A stretch of 38,883 bases of DNA from Prochlorococcus sp. AG-355-I20 (GCA_003280895.1 QCDM01000012.1:1-38883), one strand, 5' to 3'. Positions 1 to 7,173 are shown, numbered from the stretch's first letter. Notes: generated by a model from the sequence alone, not told the origin. A program made the numbers and translations.

Positions 1-431
1 TTGATTTTGTAAAACATATACAAAAATGGGATTTAAAAAAAATAAGTGAAATTTGCAATATATCCGAGAAAACAATTATTGATATTGCAAAATTATGGGG
101 AAAAAGCAAAAATGTTCTAAGTCTTTGGTCGATGGGTTTGAATCAAAGGCAAGAGGGTACAGCCGCAGTAAATGGGCTAATAAATCTTCATTTAATGACC
201 GGCCAAATAGGCAAAGAAGGTTCTGGTCCTTTTTCCTTAACTGGCCAACCAAACGCTATGGGTGGGAGAGAAGCAGGAGGACTATCGCACCTTCTTCCAG
301 GATATAGGTTTGTAAAAAATAAAATAGATAGGAATGAAATTGAAAAAATATGGGGGTTCCCTGAGGGAAAGATATCTGCAAAACAGGGTCTATCTGCATT
401 TGAACAAATAGAAGCAATAAAAAAAGGATCT
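1..431 (+). pseudogene. narB: narB internal fragment, inverted relative to the narB 5' part (partial at window edge)
   Basis: In the frame of base 3 the plus strand encodes about 143 residues from the middle of a molybdopterin nitrate reductase. Family-typical stretches are LWSMGLNQRQEGTAAVNGL, a TGQIGKEGSGPFSLTGQPN block, and MGGREAGGLSHLLPGYR, which bind the bis-MGD cofactor. No start belongs to it: the frame is open to the left edge, and internal ATGs are not real starts. After IEAIKKG at about 426-431 the NarB match stops and the frame runs into reverse-complemented narB 5' sequence, ending at an accidental TAA near 455. The identity as NarB is clear; whether the rearrangement exists in the cell or arose during amplification or assembly cannot be decided here. 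Confidence 0.85.
426..431. other. Inversion junction within narB
   Basis: Plus-strand NarB coding and minus-strand NarB coding meet tail to tail here. The bases at the crossover read GGATCT and contain the self-complementary GATC (427-430). It could belong to either side, so the breakpoint cannot be placed more exactly. Short palindromic microhomology is the usual signature of an inverted template switch. Confidence 0.75.
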
Positions 432-1099
432 GTTCCAGAAGAAATTTGTAAGTAAAAATCTGCTATGGATGAAGTTTCAGTTTCTCTTGGATCAATTACT
501 ATTACTTTTAAATTATCATTTACATTTCTTTTACGTTTTTTAATTCGATCAAAAAGAACGGGATGACATTCTGCAGTATTTGTCCCTATTAATAAAATTA
601 AAGAGCAATGATCAATATCTTCATAACAACAAGGTGGACCATCAGAGCCAAAACTTCTGTTATAACCAGCTACTGCTGAGCTCATACATAGTCTTGAATT
701 AGCATCAAAATTATTTGTGCCTATTGCTCCCTTGAGAAGCTTTTGGGCTACGTAATAATCTTCAGTATGAAATTGACCTGAGCCATACATAGCTATTGAA
801 TCAGGTCCATAATTTTTTATAGAACTCAAAATATTCTCTTTCAGAATTTCGTATGATTCGTCCCAGGAAATTTCTTTAAATTCTTCATTTAAATTTTCCC
901 TATAAAGTGGTTCTTTTAATCTCCCGTCTTTTAAAGTCTCACATACTGTTGCTCCTTTTACGCACAATTTACCTTGAGTTGAAGGACTATCCCTATCTCC
1001 ACTTACTAACCATTTATCATCAGAAACCGAACTTTTAGGCTTCATTTTTAAACCACAGCCAACACCGCAATATGGGCATTGACTTTTAGTAAAATTCAT
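428..1099 (-). pseudogene. narB: Assimilatory nitrate reductase NarB, N-terminal 224 residues, then interrupted
   Basis: Assimilatory nitrate reductase reduces nitrate to nitrite with electrons from ferredoxin, using one 4Fe-4S cluster and Mo-bis-MGD. The N-terminus starts MNFTKSQCPYCGVGCGLKM, giving cluster ligands C8, C11, C15 and C46 (in GKLCVKG). C138 in NSRLCMSS is the expected molybdenum ligand. NarB-like sequence continues through IDPRETETSSIADF and ends at ISSGTD (codon 224, base 428). The open frame continues to 188, but that tail is the antisense of the inverted narB piece and should not be annotated as protein. It lies 35 bp downstream of nrtP on the same strand, so nrtP-narB were probably one operon. 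As written the enzyme would be non-functional. Confidence 0.88.
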
Positions 1100-1134
1100 A
1101 AAATTTCTTTTATAAATATCTAAATAGTTTTTGG

Positions 1135-2688
1135 TTAAACGTAATTTTCAGCTTTTTCGCCTTCATAAGCATCAGCGAATGATCCTTGAGGTTCCTTTAA
1201 AAAGAAATAACAGAAAAATCCAACTATTAATCCTGCTATACCTAAAACTTGGAAGAAGGCACTATTTGAAGCAGCAATTATTTCTGGAGAAGGATCTTTA
1301 CCTCCACCCATCCATAAAGGTAAAAGGCTATAAATATTTAGATAAGTTACCGCACCAACATTTCCATAAGCCCCAACCAATCCAGCTATTTGTCCTGTCA
1401 CTCTTTTTTTAACTAAGGGAACTAAAGCAAAAGTTGAACCTTCTCCTGATTGAACAAAAAACGAACAAAGCATAGTTAAAAATACAGCCATAAGAATTCC
1501 TGCTGATCCTGTAAAAGTTCCAGGTTTTATTAAAGACATTAATAGATATCCAAACCCTAATCCCATAGTTAGGAATCCCATTGTATTTTTTCTATTGCCT
1601 GTTCTGTCAGATATCAATCCTCCGGCAGGTCTAGCTATTAAATTCACAAATGCATAACATGATGCAAGAATTCCGGCTATAGCTTTAGGTAAATCAAATG
1701 TAAATTCAAAGAAACTAGGAAGCATTGAAACTACCGCCAATTCTGATCCAAAATTTACGATGTAAGTTAATTCCAAGATCGCTACTTGTTTGAATTCATA
1801 TCTATCTTCTTTAGGGTAAATTTTAGTTCCATTTAATAATTCAATATTCGTTCTTATAATTCCCCAAGTTTGGAAAATAAACCAAGCTAAAACTGCGATT
1901 AAGGCTATTGGATAAGTAGATGAAGTAAGGAAACCTACTTTTTGAAGTCTCCAACATAGGACTGAAAGAATTGCTGCGAATGGGACATTCATTCCAATTA
2001 AACCCCAGAAATCTCTTATACTCGTTACTTCTAAACCAGCTGTTTTTGCAGGCCTTTGATAAGGTTTTCCTGGAGGTGTATCAGTCACACTAAAGAAATA
2101 AATAATTCCATAAACGAAAGAAATAATTCCTGTAAGAGCAATAGCTCCCCTCCAATTAAGTACAGCTCCAGTAGGTAACTCAAACCCTCCTGAAAAAGAC
2201 AAGAATCCAGCTACGGCAACAAGAGAAAGGGCAGAAAAAGCAGATCCAAAATTTCCCCATCCTCCATATATTCCCTCAGCCAAACCAATTTCTTTCGGAG
2301 GGAACCATTCAGATACCATTCTTATTCCGATAACAAAACCTGCTCCAACTATTGATAAAAGTAATCTCGCAATAACAAGTTGATTGAAGTCTTGAGCACT
2401 AGCAAATAATAAACATGGCACGACAGAAAATATCAAAATTGTTGAGTAAGTTTTTCTTGGGCCGAATTTATCCAATAACATTCCAATCAATACTCTTGCA
2501 GGGATAGTCAAAGCGACATTACATATCGCTACTGTTCTAATTTGAGCAACGGATAAACCTAAATCGGCTTTAACAGTAGTTGCAAGAGGTGCGAGGTTAA
2601 ACCAAACAACAAAAGTAAGGAAAAAGGCAAACCAGGTGAGGTGAAGAGTTCTATATCTGCCATTTAGAGACCAAACGTCACTTAACAT
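1135..2688 (-). CDS. nrtP: Nitrate/nitrite permease, major facilitator superfamily (NrtP/NapA type)
   Basis: This is a 517-residue, roughly 12-helix inner-membrane protein of the NNP nitrate/nitrite porter branch of the MFS. It takes up nitrate and nitrite in marine picocyanobacteria, where the gene is also called napA. Visible family features are the loop 2-3 motif LLDKFGPRKTY, the glycine-rich nitrate-signature-like helix with GIYGGWGNFGSAF, a second one with GLVGAYGNVGAVTY, and conserved GIRMVSEWFPP. A soluble loop near residues 285-300 (IYPKEDRYEF) joins the two halves. Length is normal and there is no sign of decay. It is upstream of narB with a 35-bp gap. An NtcA-type box sits about 58 bp before the start codon. 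The partner nirA is not in the window. Confidence 0.93.
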   Translation of the reverse strand: MLSDVWSLNGRYRTLHLTWFAFFLTFVVWFNLAPLATTVKADLGLSVAQIRTVAICNVALTIPARVLIGMLLDKFGPRKTYSTILIFSVVPCLLFASAQDFNQLVIARLLLSIVGAGFVIGIRMVSEWFPPKEIGLAEGIYGGWGNFGSAFSALSLVAVAGFLSFSGGFELPTGAVLNWRGAIALTGIISFVYGIIYFFSVTDTPPGKPYQRPAKTAGLEVTSIRDFWGLIGMNVPFAAILSVLCWRLQKVGFLTSSTYPIALIAVLAWFIFQTWGIIRTNIELLNGTKIYPKEDRYEFKQVAILELTYIVNFGSELAVVSMLPSFFEFTFDLPKAIAGILASCYAFVNLIARPAGGLISDRTGNRKNTMGFLTMGLGFGYLLMSLIKPGTFTGSAGILMAVFLTMLCSFFVQSGEGSTFALVPLVKKRVTGQIAGLVGAYGNVGAVTYLNIYSLLPLWMGGGKDPSPEIIAASNSAFFQVLGIAGLIVGFFCYFFLKEPQGSFADAYEGEKAENYV

Positions 2689-2745
2689 GAAAATTTTTTG
2701 AGATTAATTTTTATGCAATTTATATTTTGATCAATCCATTCATTT

Positions 2746-2759
2746 GTATTATTTAATAC
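2746..2759 (-). promoter_or_regulatory. NtcA-type box GTA-N8-TAC upstream of nrtP
   Basis: The bases read GTATTATTTAATAC, an exact match to the NtcA consensus GTA-N8-TAC and nearly palindromic. On the minus strand a TAAATT (TA-N3-T) hexamer follows after roughly 23 bases, the spacing expected for an NtcA-activated class II promoter driving nrtP-narB. NtcA is the global nitrogen regulator of cyanobacteria. Binding is inferred from motif, position and target genes. Confidence 0.75.
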
Positions 2760-2859
2760 GAAAACTAGTTTTTAAGAAATGCAACTTTTTTAAAAGGCTA
2801 GAATTAATTGTCAGCACTAATAAAATCAAAATTGGGGAAAATTAGCAATCTGATTTTTG

Positions 2860-2873
2860 GTATTATCCGATAC
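2860..2873 (+). promoter_or_regulatory. Second NtcA-type box GTA-N8-TAC, upstream of mobA
   Basis: The bases read GTATTATCCGATAC, a second exact GTA-N8-TAC, centred about 40 bp before the mobA ATG. A TA-N3-T hexamer at the expected 20-24 base spacing is less obvious than for nrtP; TAAGTT at 2901-2906 is the nearest candidate. It could serve mobA-moaA or act as a second operator for nrtP. Confidence 0.6.
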
Positions 2874-2906
2874 ATAAAGTACTCGTGGAAAAATATTGCC
2901 TAAGTT

Positions 2907-3512
2907 ATGGAAATAAAACTTAAAAAATTTAAAGCATTCATTTTGGCTGGTGGCAAGAGTTCAAGGATGGGATTTGATAAAGCACTAATTAAACATCATG
3001 AAGGAGGAAATTGGCTGACTCACAAAATAAAAATATTAAATAACCTTAATTTAGAGACTTTTGTAATAACAAATTATACTTCTCATTTAAAGGAAGTTGA
3101 TAAAAGCAATAATGTTGAGTTTATTTCAGATGCCCAACCCTTTGATGGACCATTAACTTGCATAGAACAAATTTTTTCATCTTTTAAAAAAACTACTAAA
3201 AATATCCTCATTGTCCCAGTCGATATGCCTAATTTGAATACAAAATTAATTTATTCACTTTTTAAATCATGGGAAGAAAATCAAAATTTTGCGTTAATAT
3301 CCCATGATGGAATTTTTACACAACCATTATTCGGAATTTATCCCATCAATGAAGAAAATCATTTTAAATTAAAAAAAAAGTTATCCTCCGGGAAGAAAAA
3401 TTTTCTCGGATGGGTTGATCAAATTCCCCATAAATATTTCTATGCAAAAAATGGAGATTTAATTAATATAAATTCCAAGAGAGAATTCTTAAATATGAAT
3501 AATGGGATTTAA
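2907..3512 (+). CDS. mobA: Molybdenum cofactor guanylyltransferase MobA
   Basis: MobA transfers GMP from GTP to molybdopterin, producing the MGD form of the cofactor that NarB requires. The 201-residue protein has the nucleotide-binding signature LAGGKSSRMGFDKAL at residues 14-28. The acidic metal-site segment VPVDMP lies near residue 105 and a C-terminal NINSKREF resembles the family NINTPEE motif. Length is typical. It overlaps moaA by 11 bp, which implies translational coupling. It diverges from nrtP-narB, so all four genes share one control region with two NtcA boxes. Presence of mobA beside narB is expected, since nitrate reductase would be a major user of MGD in this genome. Confidence 0.9.
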   Translation: MEIKLKKFKAFILAGGKSSRMGFDKALIKHHEGGNWLTHKIKILNNLNLETFVITNYTSHLKEVDKSNNVEFISDAQPFDGPLTCIEQIFSSFKKTTKNILIVPVDMPNLNTKLIYSLFKSWEENQNFALISHDGIFTQPLFGIYPINEENHFKLKKKLSSGKKNFLGWVDQIPHKYFYAKNGDLININSKREFLNMNNGI

Positions 3513-4563
3513 GCAATTGGAGGATAATAGAAAAAGAAAGTTTAAAGTTTTAAGGTTATCTCTTAAACAGAATTGCAATTTTTCGTGTATTTACTGTAAG
3601 CCTGAGAACTATAGTTTGGATGTTTTAAATATTGAACAATTTAAAAAGTTAATTTTAGTCAGTTGCCGATTAGGGGTAAATTCTTTAAGAATCACTGGAG
3701 GAGAACCTTTATTGAGTTCTCAATTAGATGAACTTCTTTATGAAATTAAATCGCAAAGATTAGAAGAATCAAATCCAGTAGCTAATTTACAGGATATTTC
3801 TCTAACCACAAATGGATATTTGCTCTCTAAGAAAAAAGCTAATGAGCTTTTTAAAAATGGTTTAGACCGTATAACAGTAAGTTTAGATGCGATTGATCCT
3901 GATATTTTTTCAAACATGATTGGAGAGGAAAATAAAATTATTGGCAAAGAAAAATTATTTACTGTCCTTGAAGGAATAGATCATGCAATTAATGCTGGAT
4001 TTAATCCAAAGGCGGGGAAATTAAAAATAAATGCAGTTATAAAAAAAGAGATTAATGATAATCAAATTTTTAAATTAGTTGATTTTGCAAAAAAAAGGTC
4101 TATAGAAATTCGTTTCATTGAGTATATGGACGTAGGGATATCTAATAATTGGCAGCCATCAGATGTTTTTTTCTCTGAAAGAATTATTAGGCTACTAAAG
4201 AAGAAACATCGATTAAAAGACTACGGAAGAAAGGAGGGACAAACTGCTAATAGATGGTATATGAGTGATTCAAATAGTTTTGTAAGTACAATCTCTTCAA
4301 TAAGTAATCCTTTTTGTTCAGACTGTAATAGATTGAGGATAACTAGCGATGGTTATGCTTATACATGTCTTTTTTCTAATGAAGGTATAAATCTAAACCC
4401 ATGGTTGTCTCTACCAATTAATCTCCATGAATTGGAAAATAAAATCAAGAGCATTTGGGAAGCTAGAGAAGATAACTATAGTGAAGATCGATTTAAAGTA
4501 TTAGAGAAAAAAACTGACAAAAATCAAAAAATTCATCCATCAATGTCATATCTTGGGGGATAA
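3502..4563 (+). CDS. moaA: GTP 3',8-cyclase MoaA (radical SAM, molybdopterin biosynthesis)
   Basis: MoaA performs the first step of molybdenum-cofactor synthesis, rearranging GTP with S-adenosylmethionine radical chemistry. The 353-residue sequence has the radical-SAM cluster motif NCNFSCIYC (CxxxCxxC) near residues 27-34, the SAM-binding LRITGGEPLL, and a second C-terminal 4Fe-4S set in NPFCSDCNRLRITSDGYAYTC (CxxC then C after 13 residues). The protein ends in GG, the conserved tail that helps activate the SAM site. It overlaps the end of mobA by 11 bp with its own ATG. Other Mo-cofactor genes (moaC, moaD, moaE, moeA) are not in this window. All catalytic motifs are intact, so this module is not decaying even though narB is interrupted. 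Confidence 0.93.
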   Translation: MGFKQLEDNRKRKFKVLRLSLKQNCNFSCIYCKPENYSLDVLNIEQFKKLILVSCRLGVNSLRITGGEPLLSSQLDELLYEIKSQRLEESNPVANLQDISLTTNGYLLSKKKANELFKNGLDRITVSLDAIDPDIFSNMIGEENKIIGKEKLFTVLEGIDHAINAGFNPKAGKLKINAVIKKEINDNQIFKLVDFAKKRSIEIRFIEYMDVGISNNWQPSDVFFSERIIRLLKKKHRLKDYGRKEGQTANRWYMSDSNSFVSTISSISNPFCSDCNRLRITSDGYAYTCLFSNEGINLNPWLSLPINLHELENKIKSIWEAREDNYSEDRFKVLEKKTDKNQKIHPSMSYLGG

Positions 4564-4638
4564 AAAATTATTTAGTATAAATAACAACATCATATATTCT
4601 TAATTCGAGGGAAATTAACTTCAAATTTATATTCTTGG

Positions 4639-4779
4639 ATGCGTTTAGCGATCTTACTTGGTTTTATTTTTGGAGTAACTCACGGAACTGTTGTTTCCGA
4701 AAGTTATTCTGCAAACAATTATGAAAATAATCAATTATTTTTTACTCAAAAAAATTCAAATATATTTTCTTCACTTTAA
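4639..4779 (+). CDS. Small putative secreted or membrane protein, 46 aa
   Basis: An ATG-started 46-codon frame begins MRLAILLGFIFGVTHG, a short basic start followed by a hydrophobic stretch, then an Asn/Gln/Ser-rich tail. This resembles a signal peptide or single membrane anchor. It lies 75 bp downstream of moaA on the same strand. No family is recognised; coding status rests on the signal-like start only. Confidence 0.4.
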   Translation: MRLAILLGFIFGVTHGTVVSESYSANNYENNQLFFTQKNSNIFSSL

Positions 4780-4856
4780 GATTTAATTTCTTTTTTTTTA
4801 ATAGGTTTTTGTATTGCCATTAACATCTTGTAAATTAAATTATACTTATAGTTAAA

Positions 4857-4940
4857 ATGTAGCGTAGACTACATAAACGTTCATCTCGTTTTACGAGCCG
4901 CATTAAGATTGAAGCCAAGGAACGGGGACTTCAGTCAAAA
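4857..4940 (+). promoter_or_regulatory. Unusually GC-rich leader with start-stop element and open arginine-rich frame
   Basis: About half of bases 4878-4937 are G or C, far above the surroundings. It holds an inverted repeat TGTAG/CTACA (4858-4873), a hairpin CTCG-TTTTA-CGAG (about 4886-4898), and an ATG immediately followed by TAG (4857-4862). After that TAG, 26 sense codons (CGT, CGC and CGG arginines, rare in this genome) run in frame into the ATG at 4941. A GTA-N8-TAC pattern spans 4859-4872. A TATAGT/TAAAAT -10-like stretch precedes it. It could be a structured 5' UTR, a small RNA, or an N-terminal extension using a non-standard start. Confidence 0.45.
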
Positions 4941-5270
4941 ATGAAATTTAGTCACATAACTATTATGTCTAATAACGTATCTACCTCAGTAAGTAGTAAC
5001 AATATTACTGCTGTATTTGCAGGTTTTCTTGGAGCATTTATTGTTGGTTCTCTTGGAGTCCAACTTGTAAGAACCCAAAAGCCTTCTTTTCAATCTCAAC
5101 CATTAAAAGTTCAACCAGTTATCGCTCATCAATCAACTTTATGGGCAGCTTTAGGAGAACAAGATACTCCTATTGTTAAAAATAAAGTTTCTAATGCAAA
5201 AACTACAGGAGTTGTCCCTGTTATAGGTTCTGAAGCAACTCTTTGGGCTCCTCTAGGTTTAGGTAATTAG
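4941..5270 (+). CDS. Small single-pass membrane protein with LW(A/P)LG repeats, unknown function
   Basis: The 109-residue protein has one membrane segment (about residues 24-45, ITAVFAGFLGAFIVGSLGV) followed by a soluble tail. Two related motifs recur in the tail: STLWAALGEQ and ATLWAPLGLG, suggesting a short internal duplication. The start is uncertain: ATG 4941, ATG 4965 (MSNNVSTS), or an upstream non-standard start, since the frame stays open to the TAG at 4860-4862. Prediction from sequence: N-terminus in, tail either cytoplasmic or lumenal. It is followed at once by a strong terminator, so it is probably a single-gene transcript. No family recognised. Confidence 0.65.
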   Translation: MKFSHITIMSNNVSTSVSSNNITAVFAGFLGAFIVGSLGVQLVRTQKPSFQSQPLKVQPVIAHQSTLWAALGEQDTPIVKNKVSNAKTTGVVPVIGSEATLWAPLGLGN

Positions 5271-5299
5271 TAAATTAGGTCTTTTAATGAACCGAAGGG

Positions 5300-5322
5300 G
5301 GGGGTTGTAACCCCCTTTTTTT
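5300..5322 (+). terminator. Rho-independent terminator
   Basis: GGGGGT-TGTA-ACCCCC stem-loop followed by seven T, 30 bp after the stop of the membrane protein gene. Confidence 0.85.
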
Positions 5323-5573
5323 ATTAATTGCATTAAAAAGATGATTGAAAATTTTCAATACAATTCATGGATAAATATAAATTAAATCAGGGTTTGAAAA
5401 CAATGTAATCGTAGATACCAACAGCTTTTTTATTAATTGATTATAAATTAAAAACACGAGTTAACCCGTTCCAATTTGTTGACTCTGAGGTTTTAACCGT
5501 TGACTCCTTATCTATCTCTAGTTGTGACTCGCTAGTTTCAAGATTCAAAAACGGTATTCATATATCTTAAATT
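5323..5573. other. Intergenic stretch with repeated TGACTC motifs
   Basis: No gene is seen. TGACTC occurs three times (5480-5485, 5501-5506, 5525-5530). The first two are within GTTGACTC, 21 bp apart, or two helical turns. GAGTTAAC at 5458-5465 could pair with either GTTGACTC copy in RNA. This may be the promoter/operator region or leader of the small gene that follows. Confidence 0.35.
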
Positions 5574-5710
5574 ATGGAAAAAAAATCGCAAAGAAATACG
5601 CCGATCTTATAGTCCAGGCTAATAATTCAACAGGCAGAAAAGAAGCTTTGTCATTGATTAAACAAGCAACAAAATTAAAAACCAAAATTGATCAATACGA
5701 AATGATGTAG
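5574..5710 (+). pseudogene. Small gene apparently frameshifted in an A8 tract
   Basis: ATG at 5574 begins MEKK, but in this frame the protein stops after 12 residues. Shifting by one base at the run of eight A (5578-5585) gives a clean 45-residue protein: MEKKIAKKYADLIVQANN, then STGRKEALSLIKQATKLK, ending IDQYEMM before TAG 5708-5710. Its Lys/Ala-rich helical pattern looks genuinely coding and resembles small helical proteins I associate with Prochlorococcus. One extra A would restore it. Explanations are a sequencing or amplification error, a true mutation, or transcriptional slippage on A8. Confidence 0.5.
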
Positions 5711-5822
5711 TCTCTTAAAATCTAAAGGATATTCAAGATGAGGTAGAAACTAGTTCCTTTTTTTTTATCCTGCTATAAAAATACTAAGAGATTATTTAAC
5801 TTATCTGCTTTAATAAAATATC

Positions 5823-6113
5823 GTGGAATTAACTGAGCTAATTAAGGATTACGTTGCTACAGAATTATTATCAAGTATTGAAATTGATTTTCTTGAAGGA
5901 GAATTATGGGAAACGACTCAACATATTGCAGAAATAAATACAGTTATCAAAGCTCCAAAAAATATATGCAAGAAATTGGGACTAGATGAAAAATCTTGCT
6001 GGCAATTATGTTGTGCAGCCGTTCTTGACTCCTCAAGACCATTAAAAAATGGACAAAAGAGAGTAGATGATTTTAAAAAATTAATTAATCGATATGAAAT
6101 CAGCTACATATAA
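5823..6113 (+). CDS. Conserved-looking small soluble protein, unknown function
   Basis: 96 residues starting at GTG (MELTELIKDYVATELL). No ATG occurs early in the frame, and the N-terminal ELIKDYVATELLSSIEIDF is a good start for a helical protein. There is no signal or membrane segment. Cysteines cluster at positions 49, 59, 63 and 64 (in KSCWQLCCAAV), which could be redox or metal related, but no known motif fits. It is 12 bp upstream of the secreted protein gene at 6126 and probably starts a three-gene unit ending with the amidotransferase. Confidence 0.6.
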   Translation: MELTELIKDYVATELLSSIEIDFLEGELWETTQHIAEINTVIKAPKNICKKLGLDEKSCWQLCCAAVLDSSRPLKNGQKRVDDFKKLINRYEISYI

Positions 6114-6125
6114 ACTAAAGACTCA

Positions 6126-6422
6126 ATGATACGTTTACTTATTGCATCAATTCTTTTTTTTACTCCACTAGGAGGTTTTGCTGATGAAAAGCAAAGAGAA
6201 ATTGAGAATGAAGCTCTAAATCTTGTTATTAAAAAATATGGAAAAGGCTTAGAAAATAGATTAAAAGGAACGGGAGTAACTCCCAGTTATCGAAGTTGGT
6301 ATGAAAATGATTGTTTTGTAAGCATTGCAGCAGGTACATACCAAGAAAATACTTGGTCCGCAATGAAGTGGTTTAGCGTTAATGTCTGTTCTGAATCAGC
6401 TGAAATAATGGAAAGTGAATGA
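6126..6422 (+). CDS. Small secreted protein, unknown function
   Basis: 98 residues with a clear Sec signal peptide (MIRLLIASILFFTPLGGFAD, cleavage expected near FAD). The mature part is about 78 residues and has two cysteines (in NDCFVS and VNVCSE) that may form a disulfide. Its stop overlaps the start of the amidotransferase gene by four bases (ATGA at 6419-6422), so the two are translationally coupled. A periplasmic protein coupled to a cytoplasmic amidotransferase is unexplained. Confidence 0.7.
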   Translation: MIRLLIASILFFTPLGGFADEKQREIENEALNLVIKKYGKGLENRLKGTGVTPSYRSWYENDCFVSIAAGTYQENTWSAMKWFSVNVCSESAEIMESE

Positions 6423-7156
6423 AGGAAATAAAACGCCTATTAGTTTTGCAGCATTTAGAAATAGAGGGGCCTGGTCTTTTTGAACAATTTGCTAAAGAAA
6501 GAGATTTAAAAATAGAAATTATTCGTTTAGATAATAAAAATGCTCTGCCGCAAACAAAAAAAGGTGACTTAGTTTTAATTATGGGTGGACCAATGGGTGT
6601 TAAAGATATTGGAAGCGGAAAATATCCATGGCTTAAGTTAGAAAGAGATTTTATAAAAAAAGAATTAGAAAATGAGAGACCTATAGTCGGTGTTTGCTTA
6701 GGTGCTCAATTGCTTGCGAGTGCTGCTGGGGGAGATGTAGAAATTCTTAAATATGGATCACCTCCAAAAGCATTACCAGAAATTGGATGGTCTCAAATTT
6801 TTATAGACAAATCGAATAAAGACTTTAAAGCACTGTTTGAAGACCCTTTTCATGTACTGCATTGGCATGGAGATAGGATTTTATTACCTAATAAAGCAGT
6901 ACTCATCGCTAGTAGTGCACGTTGTAAGGAACAGTTTTTTAGGATTGGTAATTTTGCTTACGGATTACAATTCCATATAGAGACGACGGGGGGAATGATA
7001 AATAACTGGATTAAAGAAGATAAAGAGTTTGTCCTTAAAGGATTAGGCTTAAATGGTCAGGAAATTTTAAAAGAAGAGAATAGAAAATATATTGATAAAA
7101 CTTTTTCAAAAAGAAAGCTTCTAATAAGTAAATTATTTGAATTATTAGATAATTAA
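6419..7156 (+). CDS. Class I glutamine amidotransferase-like protein (GMP-synthase-like GATase domain)
   Basis: The 245-residue protein is a stand-alone class I glutaminase domain related to the GATase half of GMP synthase. Residues 54-60 give IMGGPMG. The nucleophile elbow is GVCLGAQ with C93. The catalytic His/Glu pair is in QFHIET (H186, E188), and HWHGD near residue 145 is typical of this subgroup. The triad is intact, so it should hydrolyse glutamine or a gamma-glutamyl amide. The synthetase partner or true substrate is unknown; relatives include PuuD-like and uncharacterised GATases. It overlaps the preceding secreted-protein gene by ATGA. Confidence 0.85.
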   Translation: MKEIKRLLVLQHLEIEGPGLFEQFAKERDLKIEIIRLDNKNALPQTKKGDLVLIMGGPMGVKDIGSGKYPWLKLERDFIKKELENERPIVGVCLGAQLLASAAGGDVEILKYGSPPKALPEIGWSQIFIDKSNKDFKALFEDPFHVLHWHGDRILLPNKAVLIASSARCKEQFFRIGNFAYGLQFHIETTGGMINNWIKEDKEFVLKGLGLNGQEILKEENRKYIDKTFSKRKLLISKLFELLDN

Positions 7157-7173
7157 AAAGGGCATAATCCAGT

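Noticed and set aside
95-307. 70-residue plus-strand frame starting MGKKQKCSK
   Set aside because: It is the wrong frame of the narB fragment; the NarB match is in the frame of base 132.
188-427. C-terminal tail of the minus-strand narB frame
   Set aside because: After base 428 it is the antisense of the inverted narB segment; the sequence has no NarB similarity.
1131-1412. 93-residue plus-strand frame opposite nrtP
   Set aside because: It is antisense to an intact permease and has no coding character of its own.
4859-4872. GTA-N8-TAC as an NtcA site for the small membrane protein gene
   Set aside because: It overlaps the likely transcription start and lacks a well-spaced -10; single hits of this short motif occur often by chance. 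It is mentioned only as part of the leader.
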